Shown: in pieces, positions 7,162-14,626 of the stretch
How the letters are laid out: each line of letters starts with the position of its first letter
Numbering within the stretch: the stretch's first letter is position 1
Assembly: GCA_910585995.1 (NCBI GenBank)
Contig: CAJUGG010000105.1
Coordinates: 1-22,323, forward strand
Origin: an uncultured Lachnospiraceae bacterium
GTDB taxonomy: Bacteria > Bacillota > Clostridia > Lachnospirales > Lachnospiraceae
DNA: 22,323 nt
Direction: 5' to 3'
Notes under the pieces: generated by a model
The model's database searches: none
The model's input: the letters and a program-made list of their open reading frames with translations, nothing else
What the model was told of the DNA's origin: nothing
Translations under genes and position numbers: made by a program

Positions 7162-8556
7162 ATGGAAGAACAAAAAGAGAATAAGTTGGGTGTGCTGCCG
7201 GTATCGCAGTTGATCCGGCAGTTTGCGGTGCCAAGTATCGTGGCGATGCTGGTGGGGGCACTATATAATATCGTGGATCAATTTTTTATTGGAAGAAGTA
7301 TCGGAGAATTGGGAAATGCAGCGACGAATGTGGCATTTCCGCTTACAACTTCCTGTACGGCGATTGCGCTTTTGATCGGGATCGGCGGGGCGGCATCTTT
7401 TAATCTGTCCATGGGACGTAAAGAGCACGAAAAAGCAGTGCGCTTTATGGGAAATGCAGCAGTTCTGTTGTTTGGGCTTGGTGTGGTGTTGTGTGTGGTG
7501 ACGCAGATCTTCTTGACGCCGTTGCTGTGGTTCTTTGGATCGCCGGATCAGGTGCTTGGCTATGCAAAGGTCTATACAAAGATTACGTCTGTAGGATTTC
7601 CGTTTTTGATCTTTTCCAATGGAGGAGCACATCTGGTGAGAGCAGATGGGACTCCCAAATATGCGATGATCTGCAACTTGACCGGGGCAGTGATCAATAC
7701 GATTTTGGACCCTTTGTTTATCTTTGGATGTAAGATGGGGATGGCAGGAGCCGCATGGGCGACGATTATTGGACAGATCGTAGCAGCATGTCTGGTCTTT
7801 CATTATCTGTGCCATTGTAAGACTGTGACATTGAGACGGACACATCTAATAGTAAGGATTGAAGATGCACTGCAGATTATGTCGCTGGGATTGTCTTCTT
7901 TTTTTAACCAGATCGCTATGATGGTGGTACAGATTGTGCTGAATAATTCGCTCACGTATTATGGTTCTCAATCGGTCTATGGAGAATCTGTGCCCTTGGC
8001 TTGTGCAGGGATTATCTCAAAGGTGGCGATGCTGTATTTTTCGGTGGTGATCGGACTGGCACAGGGACTGCAGCCCATTGCCAGTTTTAACTACGGAGCA
8101 AAGCAGTATGATCGTGTCAAACTTGCCTATGGACGGACAGTGCGCTATGCAGTGACCGTGTCAACGTGCGCGTTTGTGCTGTTTCAGTTATTTCCAAGAC
8201 AGATTATTGCGATCTTTGGAGATGGCTCCAAAGAATATTTTCTATTTGCAGTCCGATATTTCCGTATCTATTTATTTGCCACGTTTTTAAATGGAGTGCA
8301 GCCGGTGACGGCGACCTTTTTTACAGCCATTGGAAAGCCGATCAAAGGGGTCTTTTTATCCTTGACAAGACAGATCTTGTTTTTACTGCCGCTGATCGTG
8401 ATCTTTCCGCTCTTTATGGGGATCGATGGGATCATGTATGCAGGACCGATTGCCGATCTGGTGGCAGGTTTTGTGGCTATTGGGATGATAGTGTCAGAGA
8501 TGCGCCAGATCACGCAGCTTGAGCGGGAGCAGGCTAAGGAACGTATCACAGGATAA
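7162..8556 (+). CDS. MATE family multidrug efflux transporter
   Basis: A 464-residue inner-membrane protein with about twelve hydrophobic segments in two similar halves, as in MATE (MatE domain) exporters that pump drugs or metabolites out using a sodium or proton gradient. Family features include the N-terminal QFAVPSIVAMLVGALYNIVD with the DQFFIGR continuation, GIGGAASFNLSMGRKE after the second helix, and GLAQGLQPIASFNYGAKQYD opening the second half. Length is standard. The start has a purine-rich site (GAGAGGGATAAAG) upstream. recQ starts 16 bases after its stop, so the hypothetical gene, the MATE gene and recQ appear to be one operon. Substrate unknown. Confidence 0.92.
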   Translation: MEEQKENKLGVLPVSQLIRQFAVPSIVAMLVGALYNIVDQFFIGRSIGELGNAATNVAFPLTTSCTAIALLIGIGGAASFNLSMGRKEHEKAVRFMGNAAVLLFGLGVVLCVVTQIFLTPLLWFFGSPDQVLGYAKVYTKITSVGFPFLIFSNGGAHLVRADGTPKYAMICNLTGAVINTILDPLFIFGCKMGMAGAAWATIIGQIVAACLVFHYLCHCKTVTLRRTHLIVRIEDALQIMSLGLSSFFNQIAMMVVQIVLNNSLTYYGSQSVYGESVPLACAGIISKVAMLYFSVVIGLAQGLQPIASFNYGAKQYDRVKLAYGRTVRYAVTVSTCAFVLFQLFPRQIIAIFGDGSKEYFLFAVRYFRIYLFATFLNGVQPVTATFFTAIGKPIKGVFLSLTRQILFLLPLIVIFPLFMGIDGIMYAGPIADLVAGFVAIGMIVSEMRQITQLEREQAKERITG

Positions 8557-8572
8557 GGCGAAGGAGGTTATT

Positions 8573-10393
8573 TTGGAAAAATATAAAATTCTAAAAAAAT
8601 ATTTTGGCTATGATACATTTCGCTATGGTCAGGAAGAACTGATCGACGGGATATTATCAGGTCAGGATGTATTGGGCATTATGCCTACGGGCGCTGGAAA
8701 ATCCATCTGTTATCAGGTGCCGGCGCTGATGATGCCAGGGATCACAATCGTGATCTCACCGCTGATCTCGCTGATGAAAGATCAGGTACGGGCATTAAAT
8801 GAAGCGGGAGTTCATGCAGCTTATATCAACAGTTCTCTGACAGAAGGACAGATTGAAAAAGCGATGTATCTGGCCGGACAGGGAAGATATAAGCTGATCT
8901 ATGTAGCGCCGGAGCGGTTATTGAGCGAATTGTTTATGGACTTTTTAAGCCGGGTGCAGATCAGTATGGTGACGGTGGATGAGGCACACTGCATCTCCCA
9001 GTGGGGACAGGATTTTCGCCCCAGTTATCTGAATATCGTACATATGATTCAAAGGATGCAGACGCGCCCGGTGGTCAGTGCTTTTACAGCGACGGCCACA
9101 GAGGAGGTAAAAAATGATATCCAGTGTGTGCTAGGGCTTCAGAATCCCAGAGTGCTGGTGACAGGATTTGACCGGGAAAACCTGTATTTTGAAGTGCAAA
9201 GCGGCCAGCAAAAAGACACAAAGATCCTCCAATATATCAAAGAACATGAAAAGGAGAGCGGTATCGTCTATTGCGCCACCAGGAAAAATGTAGAAGCTGT
9301 GTATGAGCTTTTGCTGAGGGAAGGAATCCAGGCAACAAGATATCATGCAGGTCTGTCCAGTGAAGAGAGAAAGAGGAATCAGGATCAGTTTATCTTTGAT
9401 GAAAAGCCAGTGATGGTGGCGACTAACGCCTTCGGAATGGGTATCGACAAGTCTAATGTTCGTTATGTAATTCACTACAATATGCCCCAGAGTATGGAAA
9501 ACTATTATCAGGAAGCAGGACGCGCCGGGAGAGACGGCGGGCGTTCCGAGTGCATTTTGTTCTATTCTCCGCAGGACGTGAGGATTAATCAGTTTTTGCT
9601 GGAGGAGAAAGAATTTCGCGAGGAATTGGACCAGGAAGAGATGCAGGCGGTAAAGGAGCGGGACGCTCTTCGATTAAAACTGATGACGTTTTATGGGACG
9701 ACGAGGGATTGTCTGCGGGGATATATCTTGAATTATTTCGGTGAAAAGACCAAGAGGCGGTGTGAGAACTGTTCCAATTGTTTGCATGAATATCAGGAAG
9801 AAGATGTGACAGAGATCTGCCAGGACATTCTGCGCTGTATCTGGGAAGCCAGAAGAGGCTATGGAGCAGGTACGATTGCCAGCACGCTGCATGGAAGTAA
9901 GAGTGAGAAGATCCGGGGCTATGGGCTGGACCGGCTGAAGACATATGGGTGCAGAGAAGATGTGACAGAGTTTCGGCTAAAGGAGATTATCAGTGAATTG
10001 GTGGCACGAAAGGTGCTGAGAAGTACCGATGATAAATATGCTACGCTGGGCCTGACAGCGGAAGCAGAGCCGATCCTTAAGGGTGAGAGAAAGATGGTGA
10101 TGAAGTTCTCGAAGCCGGCACAGAAGAAGGCGGCAGCGCCTAAGAAGGGAAAACCAGTGTCACAGGATCTGGATTCTAAAGGGTGGAAACTTTTTGAACG
10201 GCTTAGGGAACTGCGGCTGCAGATTGCAAAGGAAGAGAAAGTGCCGCCGTATATTGTGTTCACGGATAAGACGCTGGTGGATATGTGTGTGAAGAGGCCG
10301 AAAGATAAAGAGGAGATGATGAAGGTGTCGGGAGTGGGGGATGCGAAGTATGAAAAATATGGGGAGAAGTTTTTGGATTGTCTGAAGGGGTAG
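8573..10393 (+). CDS. recQ: RecQ-type ATP-dependent 3'-5' DNA helicase
   Basis: A 606-residue SF2 helicase acting in recombination and fork repair. Domains in order: Walker A MPTGAGKS with Lys 43; DEAH box VDEAHCISQWGQDFRP at 135-150; SAFTATAT (motif III); HAGLSSEER; and motif VI QEAGRAGRDG around 313-322. A zinc site is formed by Cys 380, 397, 400 and 403. A winged-helix RQC region follows, then a C-terminal HRDC domain at about 525-606. The frame runs back to 8519 inside the MATE gene, but AAGGAGG (8561-8567) sits five bases before the TTG at 8573, so this TTG is the start. Full length, all helicase motifs intact. Confidence 0.95.
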   Translation: MEKYKILKKYFGYDTFRYGQEELIDGILSGQDVLGIMPTGAGKSICYQVPALMMPGITIVISPLISLMKDQVRALNEAGVHAAYINSSLTEGQIEKAMYLAGQGRYKLIYVAPERLLSELFMDFLSRVQISMVTVDEAHCISQWGQDFRPSYLNIVHMIQRMQTRPVVSAFTATATEEVKNDIQCVLGLQNPRVLVTGFDRENLYFEVQSGQQKDTKILQYIKEHEKESGIVYCATRKNVEAVYELLLREGIQATRYHAGLSSEERKRNQDQFIFDEKPVMVATNAFGMGIDKSNVRYVIHYNMPQSMENYYQEAGRAGRDGGRSECILFYSPQDVRINQFLLEEKEFREELDQEEMQAVKERDALRLKLMTFYGTTRDCLRGYILNYFGEKTKRRCENCSNCLHEYQEEDVTEICQDILRCIWEARRGYGAGTIASTLHGSKSEKIRGYGLDRLKTYGCREDVTEFRLKEIISELVARKVLRSTDDKYATLGLTAEAEPILKGERKMVMKFSKPAQKKAAAPKKGKPVSQDLDSKGWKLFERLRELRLQIAKEEKVPPYIVFTDKTLVDMCVKRPKDKEEMMKVSGVGDAKYEKYGEKFLDCLKG

Positions 10394-10401
10394 GAGTATG
10401 G

Positions 10402-10709
10402 GAAGTCTTCCCTTGGCTTCTGTGATCTCTGCCAGATGGCGCTGCCCTGGCCGGACTCTGGTTTTCGCCCCATAGGGCCTGGGGACTTGCATAAAGGTCT
10501 GCATAGAATGTATCGGACAGCGCACCAGTTTTGTATGTTCCAGTCATACACGTAGAACGTGTTCGCCTGGCTCATACAAAACTGGTGCACTGTCCGCTCC
10601 AATCTACACAGCACTCTTTGTGCAAGTCCCCAGACCCTATGGGGGAAAACCTGGAGTCCGGCCAGGGCAGCGCCATCTGACAGAGATCAGGAAGCCAAGG
10701 GAAGACTTC
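10402..10709. repeat. Complete long-hairpin repeat, copy B (308-bp imperfect palindrome)
   Basis: The whole segment folds on itself. The outer 19 bases are perfectly complementary (GAAGTCTTCCC on the left, GGGAAGACTTC on the right), and the two arms pair at roughly 90% of positions down to a small terminal hairpin ACACGT-AGA-ACGTGT. Conserved boxes shared with copies A and C lie at 10497-10520 (left) and 10590-10614 (right). Around the tip, TTTGTATG pairs with CATACAAA. Starts eight bases after the recQ stop. The short open frames inside it are by-products of the palindrome. It may be a mobile hairpin element, a structured RNA, or both; no transposase is nearby and no target-site duplication is visible. 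Confidence 0.85.
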
Positions 10710-10793
10710 GTTCACTTCTATGTTGTGGGCTATAGGTGGATGAGATGTGGGGGGAAGTGGAAAAAATAGTTGGGAGTGTGGATATTTTTTTTC

Positions 10794-10822
10794 TTGACAT
10801 ATATAGGAAAACGATATATTAT
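10794..10822 (+). promoter_or_regulatory. Promoter of the padR-SEDS operon
   Basis: TTGACA (10794-10799), 17 bases, TATTAT (10817-10822): a near-consensus housekeeping promoter 44 bases before the padR ATG. It overlaps the tandem operator-like repeats. Confidence 0.85.
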
Positions 10823-10839
10823 ATAGGTGAACAATATAT
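10800..10839 (+). promoter_or_regulatory. Tandem 20-bp operator-like repeats, probable PadR binding sites
   Basis: Two directly adjacent 20-base repeats at 10800-10819 and 10820-10839 differ at three positions. Each reads TATATAGG, two variable bases, AAC, one variable base, then ATATAT, so each also carries TATAT/ATATA ends with dyad character. They cover the spacer and -10 of the promoter and the start region. PadR proteins bind AT-rich dyads in their own promoters, so autorepression is likely. Confidence 0.6.
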
Positions 10840-10865
10840 AGATGATCTTTATAAGGAGGTGCGCG

Positions 10866-11201
10866 ATGGCAGTGGATAAGGCTTTAGTGTCAGGAAGTAT
10901 GACGATGTTGATCTTGAGGTTGCTTTCGGAGAAGGATATGTATGGGTATGAGATGATCGATACGCTTCGGAAGAGATCGCAGAATGTATTTGAACTGAAG
11001 GCGGGGACTTTGTATCCGCTTTTGCATGGGTTGGAGAATAAGAGGTATCTGGTATCTTATGAGAGAGAGGTGTTAGGTAAGGTCAGGAAGTATTATCAGA
11101 TTACGAAAGATGGGAAAAGGCATCTGGAGGAGAAGAGAGATCAGTGGAAAGAGTATGCCGGGGCAGTGACCAGGGTGTTGGCATTGGAGGTGATGGGATG
11201 A
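10866..11201 (+). CDS. PadR family transcriptional regulator
   Basis: A 111-residue winged-helix repressor of the small PadR class. It shows the typical LVSGSMTMLILRLLSEKDMY opening, YGYEMIDTLRKRSQNVFELK with the recognition region GTLYPLLHGLE, and the wing KVRKYYQITKDGKRHLEEK. The frame begins at 10842, but AAGGAGGT (10853-10860) points to ATG 10866. The stop overlaps the start of the SEDS gene (ATGA). PadR linked to a membrane protein with a permease-prefix-like domain is a recurrent arrangement in Firmicutes, where the repressor controls its neighbour. The effector is unknown. Confidence 0.93.
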   Translation: MAVDKALVSGSMTMLILRLLSEKDMYGYEMIDTLRKRSQNVFELKAGTLYPLLHGLENKRYLVSYEREVLGKVRKYYQITKDGKRHLEEKRDQWKEYAGAVTRVLALEVMG

Positions 11202-12559
11202 AGATGCAGGAATATTTATCTGTGGTGACGGAACAGATCCGGTGCCAGCAGGCACGACAGATGGTAAGTGAGGAGTTAGAGGAGCATATCCTTGAGCAGG
11301 CGAAAGCTTATGAGGAAGAGGGGATGTTTGAAGAGGAGGCTCTGGAAAAGGCTGTCCGGGAGATGGGAGATCCGGTGGAGACGGGAGTGGCTTTGGACGG
11401 GGTTCACAGGCCGCAGATCTCTGTGGGGCTGCTGGTGCTGATTGGTGTGATCAGCCTGTTTAGTGTGGCGGTTCATGCGATATTGGGAGCTTATACACAA
11501 GACGTGGACGGCGTGGGATATGCATATCTGCAGAAGCATATTTTCTATCTGGTGCTGGGATATGTATTGATGCTGGGAGTCTATCGGCTGGATTACAGTA
11601 TCCTGGCGCGTCACGCAAAAGTAGTGGCGGCAGCATTTATGGTATTGATATTCGTGGGCGGTTCCTTGTTTGGCATACAGATCAATGGAGCAAAGATCTA
11701 TATGCGTCTGGGTCCATTCTTTCTGTTTTTACCAATGTTAGCCACTCTGTATGTGCCGCTCTACGGGGGCCTTTTATATACGTATCGGGGAGAGGGATAT
11801 AAAGGGATTATGAAATTAATACTGTGGGCTGTAGTGCCGGTCTATTTTACCTTTCATATGCCCTCATTTTCGCAGAGCGTTGTCCTGTGGTGCGCCCTGA
11901 TCACTCTGCTGGGAATAGCCATTTATCAGGGCTGGTATGGCATCGGCAGAAAAAAGCTGCTGATCCTGGTAGTATTATTTACTGCTCCCATATGGATCGT
12001 GCTCAGTGCCATTATGCTAAAAGTACTTGCCACCTACCAACTGCACAGAATCCAGGCATTTTTAAACAATTCCCCCGATAATAATTATCTGGCGATCCAG
12101 ATGAGAAACTTTTTAGCCAACAGCCAGCTCATCGGAGGCAATGCAGAGCATATCACCGAGATCGGCAAACTTCCAGGCTTTAACAACGACTACATCTTTG
12201 TCAGCCTGATCTCCGCCTACGGAATCCTGGCGGGCATCCTCGTAGTCGCCCTGTTTCTCTTCCTGATCATCAAAATCTTCCGGGTATCCCTCGGACAAAA
12301 AAACCAACTGGGTATGATCTTAGGATGTAGCTGCGGTGTCGTCTATCTATTCCAGACCGGAATCAGTATCAGCATGAACTTAGGCCTCCTCCCCACCGCC
12401 TCTGCCACCCTCCCCTTCTTCTCTTCCGGCGGAAGCGGAATCATCGTATCCTACATCCTGCTTGGTTTGGTGCTGAGCGTTTACCGCTACCAAAACATCC
12501 TCTCCACCAAACCATCCACCGGAAAAACCCTGACCCTCCACCTAAGCCTAAAACTATAA
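11198..12559 (+). CDS. SEDS (FtsW/RodA/SpoVE-like) protein with N-terminal permease-prefix-like domain
   Basis: A 453-residue membrane protein. Residues 1-70 are a soluble helical domain (QMVSEELEEHILEQAKAYEE, EEALEKAVREMGDPV) resembling the prefix domains found before permeases in PadR operons. From ~75 on it is SEDS-like with about ten membrane segments. C-terminal signatures are GLLPT (396-400) and LPFFSSGGS (405-413). The segment NNDYIF keeps Asp 331 at the place of the catalytic Asp of the TDFIF motif in FtsW/RodA. SEDS proteins polymerise peptidoglycan glycan strands from lipid II. The sequence is divergent, so enzymatic activity is probable rather than certain. GGAGGTGA precedes ATG 11198, and the gene overlaps padR by four bases. 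Base use shifts from G-rich to C-rich after about 12100. Confidence 0.88.
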   Translation: MKMQEYLSVVTEQIRCQQARQMVSEELEEHILEQAKAYEEEGMFEEEALEKAVREMGDPVETGVALDGVHRPQISVGLLVLIGVISLFSVAVHAILGAYTQDVDGVGYAYLQKHIFYLVLGYVLMLGVYRLDYSILARHAKVVAAAFMVLIFVGGSLFGIQINGAKIYMRLGPFFLFLPMLATLYVPLYGGLLYTYRGEGYKGIMKLILWAVVPVYFTFHMPSFSQSVVLWCALITLLGIAIYQGWYGIGRKKLLILVVLFTAPIWIVLSAIMLKVLATYQLHRIQAFLNNSPDNNYLAIQMRNFLANSQLIGGNAEHITEIGKLPGFNNDYIFVSLISAYGILAGILVVALFLFLIIKIFRVSLGQKNQLGMILGCSCGVVYLFQTGISISMNLGLLPTASATLPFFSSGGSGIIVSYILLGLVLSVYRYQNILSTKPSTGKTLTLHLSLKL

Positions 12560-12635
12560 AATTATTTTGTAAAACTATTCAATAAAATCATTTCAAATAT
12601 ATCTAAGGAAATGGATAAAACGTCACCCAAGCCCA

Positions 12636-12831
12636 GGATTTGCAGCGGAAGCGGGCTTCCGGTCATGGTTCAATCGTGCTGTGTAGATTGGAGCGGACAG
12701 TTCATGGTCTTTGTATGAGCCAGACGAACACGTTTACGTGTCCGGCTGGAGCATACAAAGGCCATGGACTGTCCGATACACTCTATGCAGACATTGAACC
12801 ATGGCCGGGAGTCCGCTTCCGCTGCAAATCC
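12636..12831. repeat. Complete long-hairpin repeat, copy C (196-bp imperfect palindrome, inverted relative to copy B)
   Basis: The arms GGATTTGCAGCGGAAGC (from 12636) and GCTTCCGCTGCAAATCC (to 12831) close a long stem; the interior pairs less perfectly. The conserved boxes of copy B occur reverse-complemented at 12676-12700 and 12769-12792, and the tip has ACACGT-TT-ACGTGT flanked by TTTGTATGAGCCAG and CTGGAGCATACAAA. The nine-base arm segments beside the tip differ from copy B but remain largely complementary to each other. Lies 76 bases after the SEDS stop; no coding evidence. Confidence 0.83.
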
Positions 12832-12883
12832 GTCCCTTGCAAATCCGTCCCTTGCAAATCCGTCCCTTGCAAATCCGTCCCTC
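12824..12883. repeat. 15-bp tandem repeat, four units
   Basis: GCAAATCCGTCCCTT is repeated head to tail from 12824; three units are identical and the fourth differs only in its last base. The first unit begins within the right end of hairpin copy C, so the array looks like an expansion of the hairpin edge. Confidence 0.9.
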
Positions 12884-12916
12884 CCAATTTTCTCAAACCC
12901 ATTTCCCCCTCACACC

Positions 12917-12945
12917 TTGTAGAATCAGCGGCAGCATAGTATAAT
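12917..12945 (+). promoter_or_regulatory. Promoter of the macro-domain/AAA+ protease operon
   Basis: TTGTAG (12917-12922), 17 bases, then a perfect TATAAT (12940-12945), 32 bases before the macro-domain ATG. It is the only convincing promoter seen before the five-gene run that ends at 19006. The rest of the 418-base gap holds hairpin copy C and the tandem repeat. Confidence 0.6.
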
Positions 12946-12977
12946 CTCAATAAAAGACCAAACAGGGGGATAAAAGG

Positions 12978-13490
12978 ATGTTAAAGATCGTATCAGGTGA
13001 TATCACAAAAATATCCGTTGACGCCATCGTCAACGCAGCCAACACCAGTCTTCTAGGCGGAGGGGGCGTAGATGGGGCGATCCATCGGGCAGCAGGCCCC
13101 AAGCTCTTAGCTGAGTGTAGGATGCTACACGGCTGCAAGACCGGACAAGCCAAGATCACCGGAGGCTATAACCTCCCGGCCCGATATATCATCCATACCC
13201 CAGGCCCTGTCTGGAATGGAGGCAGGAAAGATGAAGAAGCCCTGCTGAAAAGCTGCTATGAAAACTGCTTAAAACTCGCTGTAGAAAACGGCTGTAAGAC
13301 CATAGCCTTTCCCTCCATCAGTACCGGAATCTATCATTTTCCATTGGAGAAAGCCTCTGTGATCGCTGTGAACACGATACTGGCGTTTTGTAAAGAACAT
13401 CCAGAGTTAGAAGAAGTACAGATGGTATGTTTTGATGAACGGACAAAGACTTATTACGAAGAAGCGCTTGCCTATGCACAAAAATCATAA
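12978..13490 (+). CDS. Macro-domain protein (ADP-ribose / O-acetyl-ADP-ribose hydrolase type)
   Basis: A 170-residue single macro domain of the YmdB/MacroD type, which removes acetyl or ADP-ribosyl groups from ADP-ribose derivatives in the cytoplasm. Visible motifs: VSGDIT with Asp 8 (adenine contact); AIVNAANTSLLGGGGVDGAI with Asn 19, Asn 22 and Asp 32; HRAAGP; HTPGPVW; and the phosphate loop FPSISTGIYHFP at 111-122. All ligand-binding residues appear intact and the length is typical. It is first in a run of five genes, 13 bases before the GTG start of the next gene, so it is probably cotranscribed. Its codons are richer in C than those of the following genes. It could be a housekeeping gene that merely shares the promoter. 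Confidence 0.93.
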   Translation: MLKIVSGDITKISVDAIVNAANTSLLGGGGVDGAIHRAAGPKLLAECRMLHGCKTGQAKITGGYNLPARYIIHTPGPVWNGGRKDEEALLKSCYENCLKLAVENGCKTIAFPSISTGIYHFPLEKASVIAVNTILAFCKEHPELEEVQMVCFDERTKTYYEEALAYAQKS

Positions 13491-13503
13491 GGGGGAAAAA
13501 CAG

Positions 13504-14184
13504 GTGAATAAACAGTGGAAAAGATTTTCAGAAGCGTCGCAAAAATGTTACGACGATATGGCGGCAGGTAAGATTCATCTGACTGTCTGGGATCAGGCTT
13601 ATCAGGTCTTAAAAGAAGTAATCGCAGCAGAGAGAGAAGCGAATCCGGCATATGTCAGAGAATTGTATGAGATTGATGAAGGCAACGATTTGAAATATCA
13701 AGTAGAAGACTGGGTTTTGGACTATCAGGAGATGCTCGATACCTTACAGGAACATAAGAAGCTTCAGAAAGTATGTGAAGAGCTGATTGCCATGTTTCAG
13801 TGGGAAGAATACAGTCCGACCGATCTTAGATTTCATGTGATGATTGCCTTGCAGGGTCAGGAGAAATATCAAGAGGCACATGCATATGGGGAACGATGGT
13901 TTCAGGAAGAAGAGGACAATCCGTATGCGGCAGCCGCTCTGATCTACGCCCGGATGGGAGTGGAGGATGATGCGGGAGCCGAACAGCTGGTGGAGCGGTT
14001 TATCCCAGAAGGAACTGCCTGTACCGAAGAAAATGACGTACTCTTCGGCGCCGCTGAAAAATTATATGAAAAGACCGGGAATCAAGAGGCTGAAGCGAGG
14101 ATTCTGAAGGCACTGGAACTCTATGACCAGGAATTAGAACAATATTTTGAGACGATGGATCAAGAGGACCTGTCTTTTTCGTAA
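13504..14184 (+). CDS. Alpha-helical repeat (TPR-like) protein, unknown function
   Basis: A 226-residue acidic, soluble, all-helical protein. Helix pairs in the second half have TPR-like spacing and residues: DLRFHVMIALQGQEKYQEAH followed by AYGERWFQEEEDNPYAAAAL, then LFGAAEKLYEKTGNQEAEARI and LKALELYDQELEQYF. This suggests a protein-binding scaffold. The frame is open from 13432 inside the macro gene, but GGGGGA (13491-13496) places the start at GTG 13504. The stop lies 19 bases before the receiver gene. Its place between the macro and receiver genes suggests an adaptor in the same system. No catalytic motif is seen. Confidence 0.8.
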   Translation: MNKQWKRFSEASQKCYDDMAAGKIHLTVWDQAYQVLKEVIAAEREANPAYVRELYEIDEGNDLKYQVEDWVLDYQEMLDTLQEHKKLQKVCEELIAMFQWEEYSPTDLRFHVMIALQGQEKYQEAHAYGERWFQEEEDNPYAAAALIYARMGVEDDAGAEQLVERFIPEGTACTEENDVLFGAAEKLYEKTGNQEAEARILKALELYDQELEQYFETMDQEDLSFS

Positions 14185-14203
14185 GGCATGGAGGATGATT
14201 TTG

Positions 14204-14593
14204 ATGGATTTATCGAAAATAAAAGCGGCCATTGTGGATGATGATGTGATAAAAGGAAATGATATACGAAAAGCGTTGGAATTTAATGGTATAAGAAATA
14301 TTATAGTAGTCAGAAGTCAGGAAAAATTATGGGAACAGATATACCATAGTGAGGAACAGATAGATTTGATCGTGACAGATATGCAATATCCGTTAAATGA
14401 GGGAGAACCTGTAGACGAGGAGGCGGGATTCAAACTAATAGAACGAATGGAAAAAGAAAAGACAGATATACCAGTCATCGTCTGTTCTTCTCTGAACTAC
14501 AGGATTCCCAACATATTAGGAAGTGTATGGTATAACCGCCTGAATGACCTTGAGTTCAACTTTAAAGAGGTGCTGGGCCATCTTTCCCGCTGA
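14204..14593 (+). CDS. Stand-alone CheY-like receiver-domain protein
   Basis: A 129-residue single response-regulator receiver domain without an output domain. Strand 1 ends in the acidic pocket VDDD (Asp 12-14), the phosphoacceptor is Asp 59 in LIVTDMQYP, and the Ser/Thr switch position is Ser 95 or 96 in VIVCSSL. The conserved Lys near the end is not evident (SVWYNRLND follows), and an acidic insertion (NEGEPVDEEAGF) comes after the phosphorylation site, so signalling may be atypical. GGAGG at 14190-14194 supports ATG 14204 over ATG 14195, which touches it. No histidine kinase gene is nearby. It may deliver a signal to the large AAA+ protein, which has a receiver-like segment of its own. 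Confidence 0.85.
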   Translation: MDLSKIKAAIVDDDVIKGNDIRKALEFNGIRNIIVVRSQEKLWEQIYHSEEQIDLIVTDMQYPLNEGEPVDEEAGFKLIERMEKEKTDIPVIVCSSLNYRIPNILGSVWYNRLNDLEFNFKEVLGHLSR

Positions 14594-14626
14594 CAAAGAT
14601 TATTGCATAAAGAGGAGGAATAAATC

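Noticed and set aside
7261..7845. 194-codon minus-strand frame inside the MATE gene
   Set aside because: Basic, Cys/His-rich translation typical of the antisense of a membrane-protein gene, with no start signal.
10260..10614. Overlapping minus-strand open frames of 95-231 codons around hairpin copy B
   Set aside because: They arise because a palindrome without stops on one arm has none on the other; they run into recQ, have no ribosome binding site and no protein-like composition.
12824..12883. CRISPR-like array
   Set aside because: The 15-bp units abut with no spacers, and no cas genes are present.
12640..12939. 99-codon plus-strand frame with repeated CKSVP units
   Set aside because: It is the translation of hairpin copy C and the 15-bp tandem array; there is no ribosome binding site and no homology to a protein.
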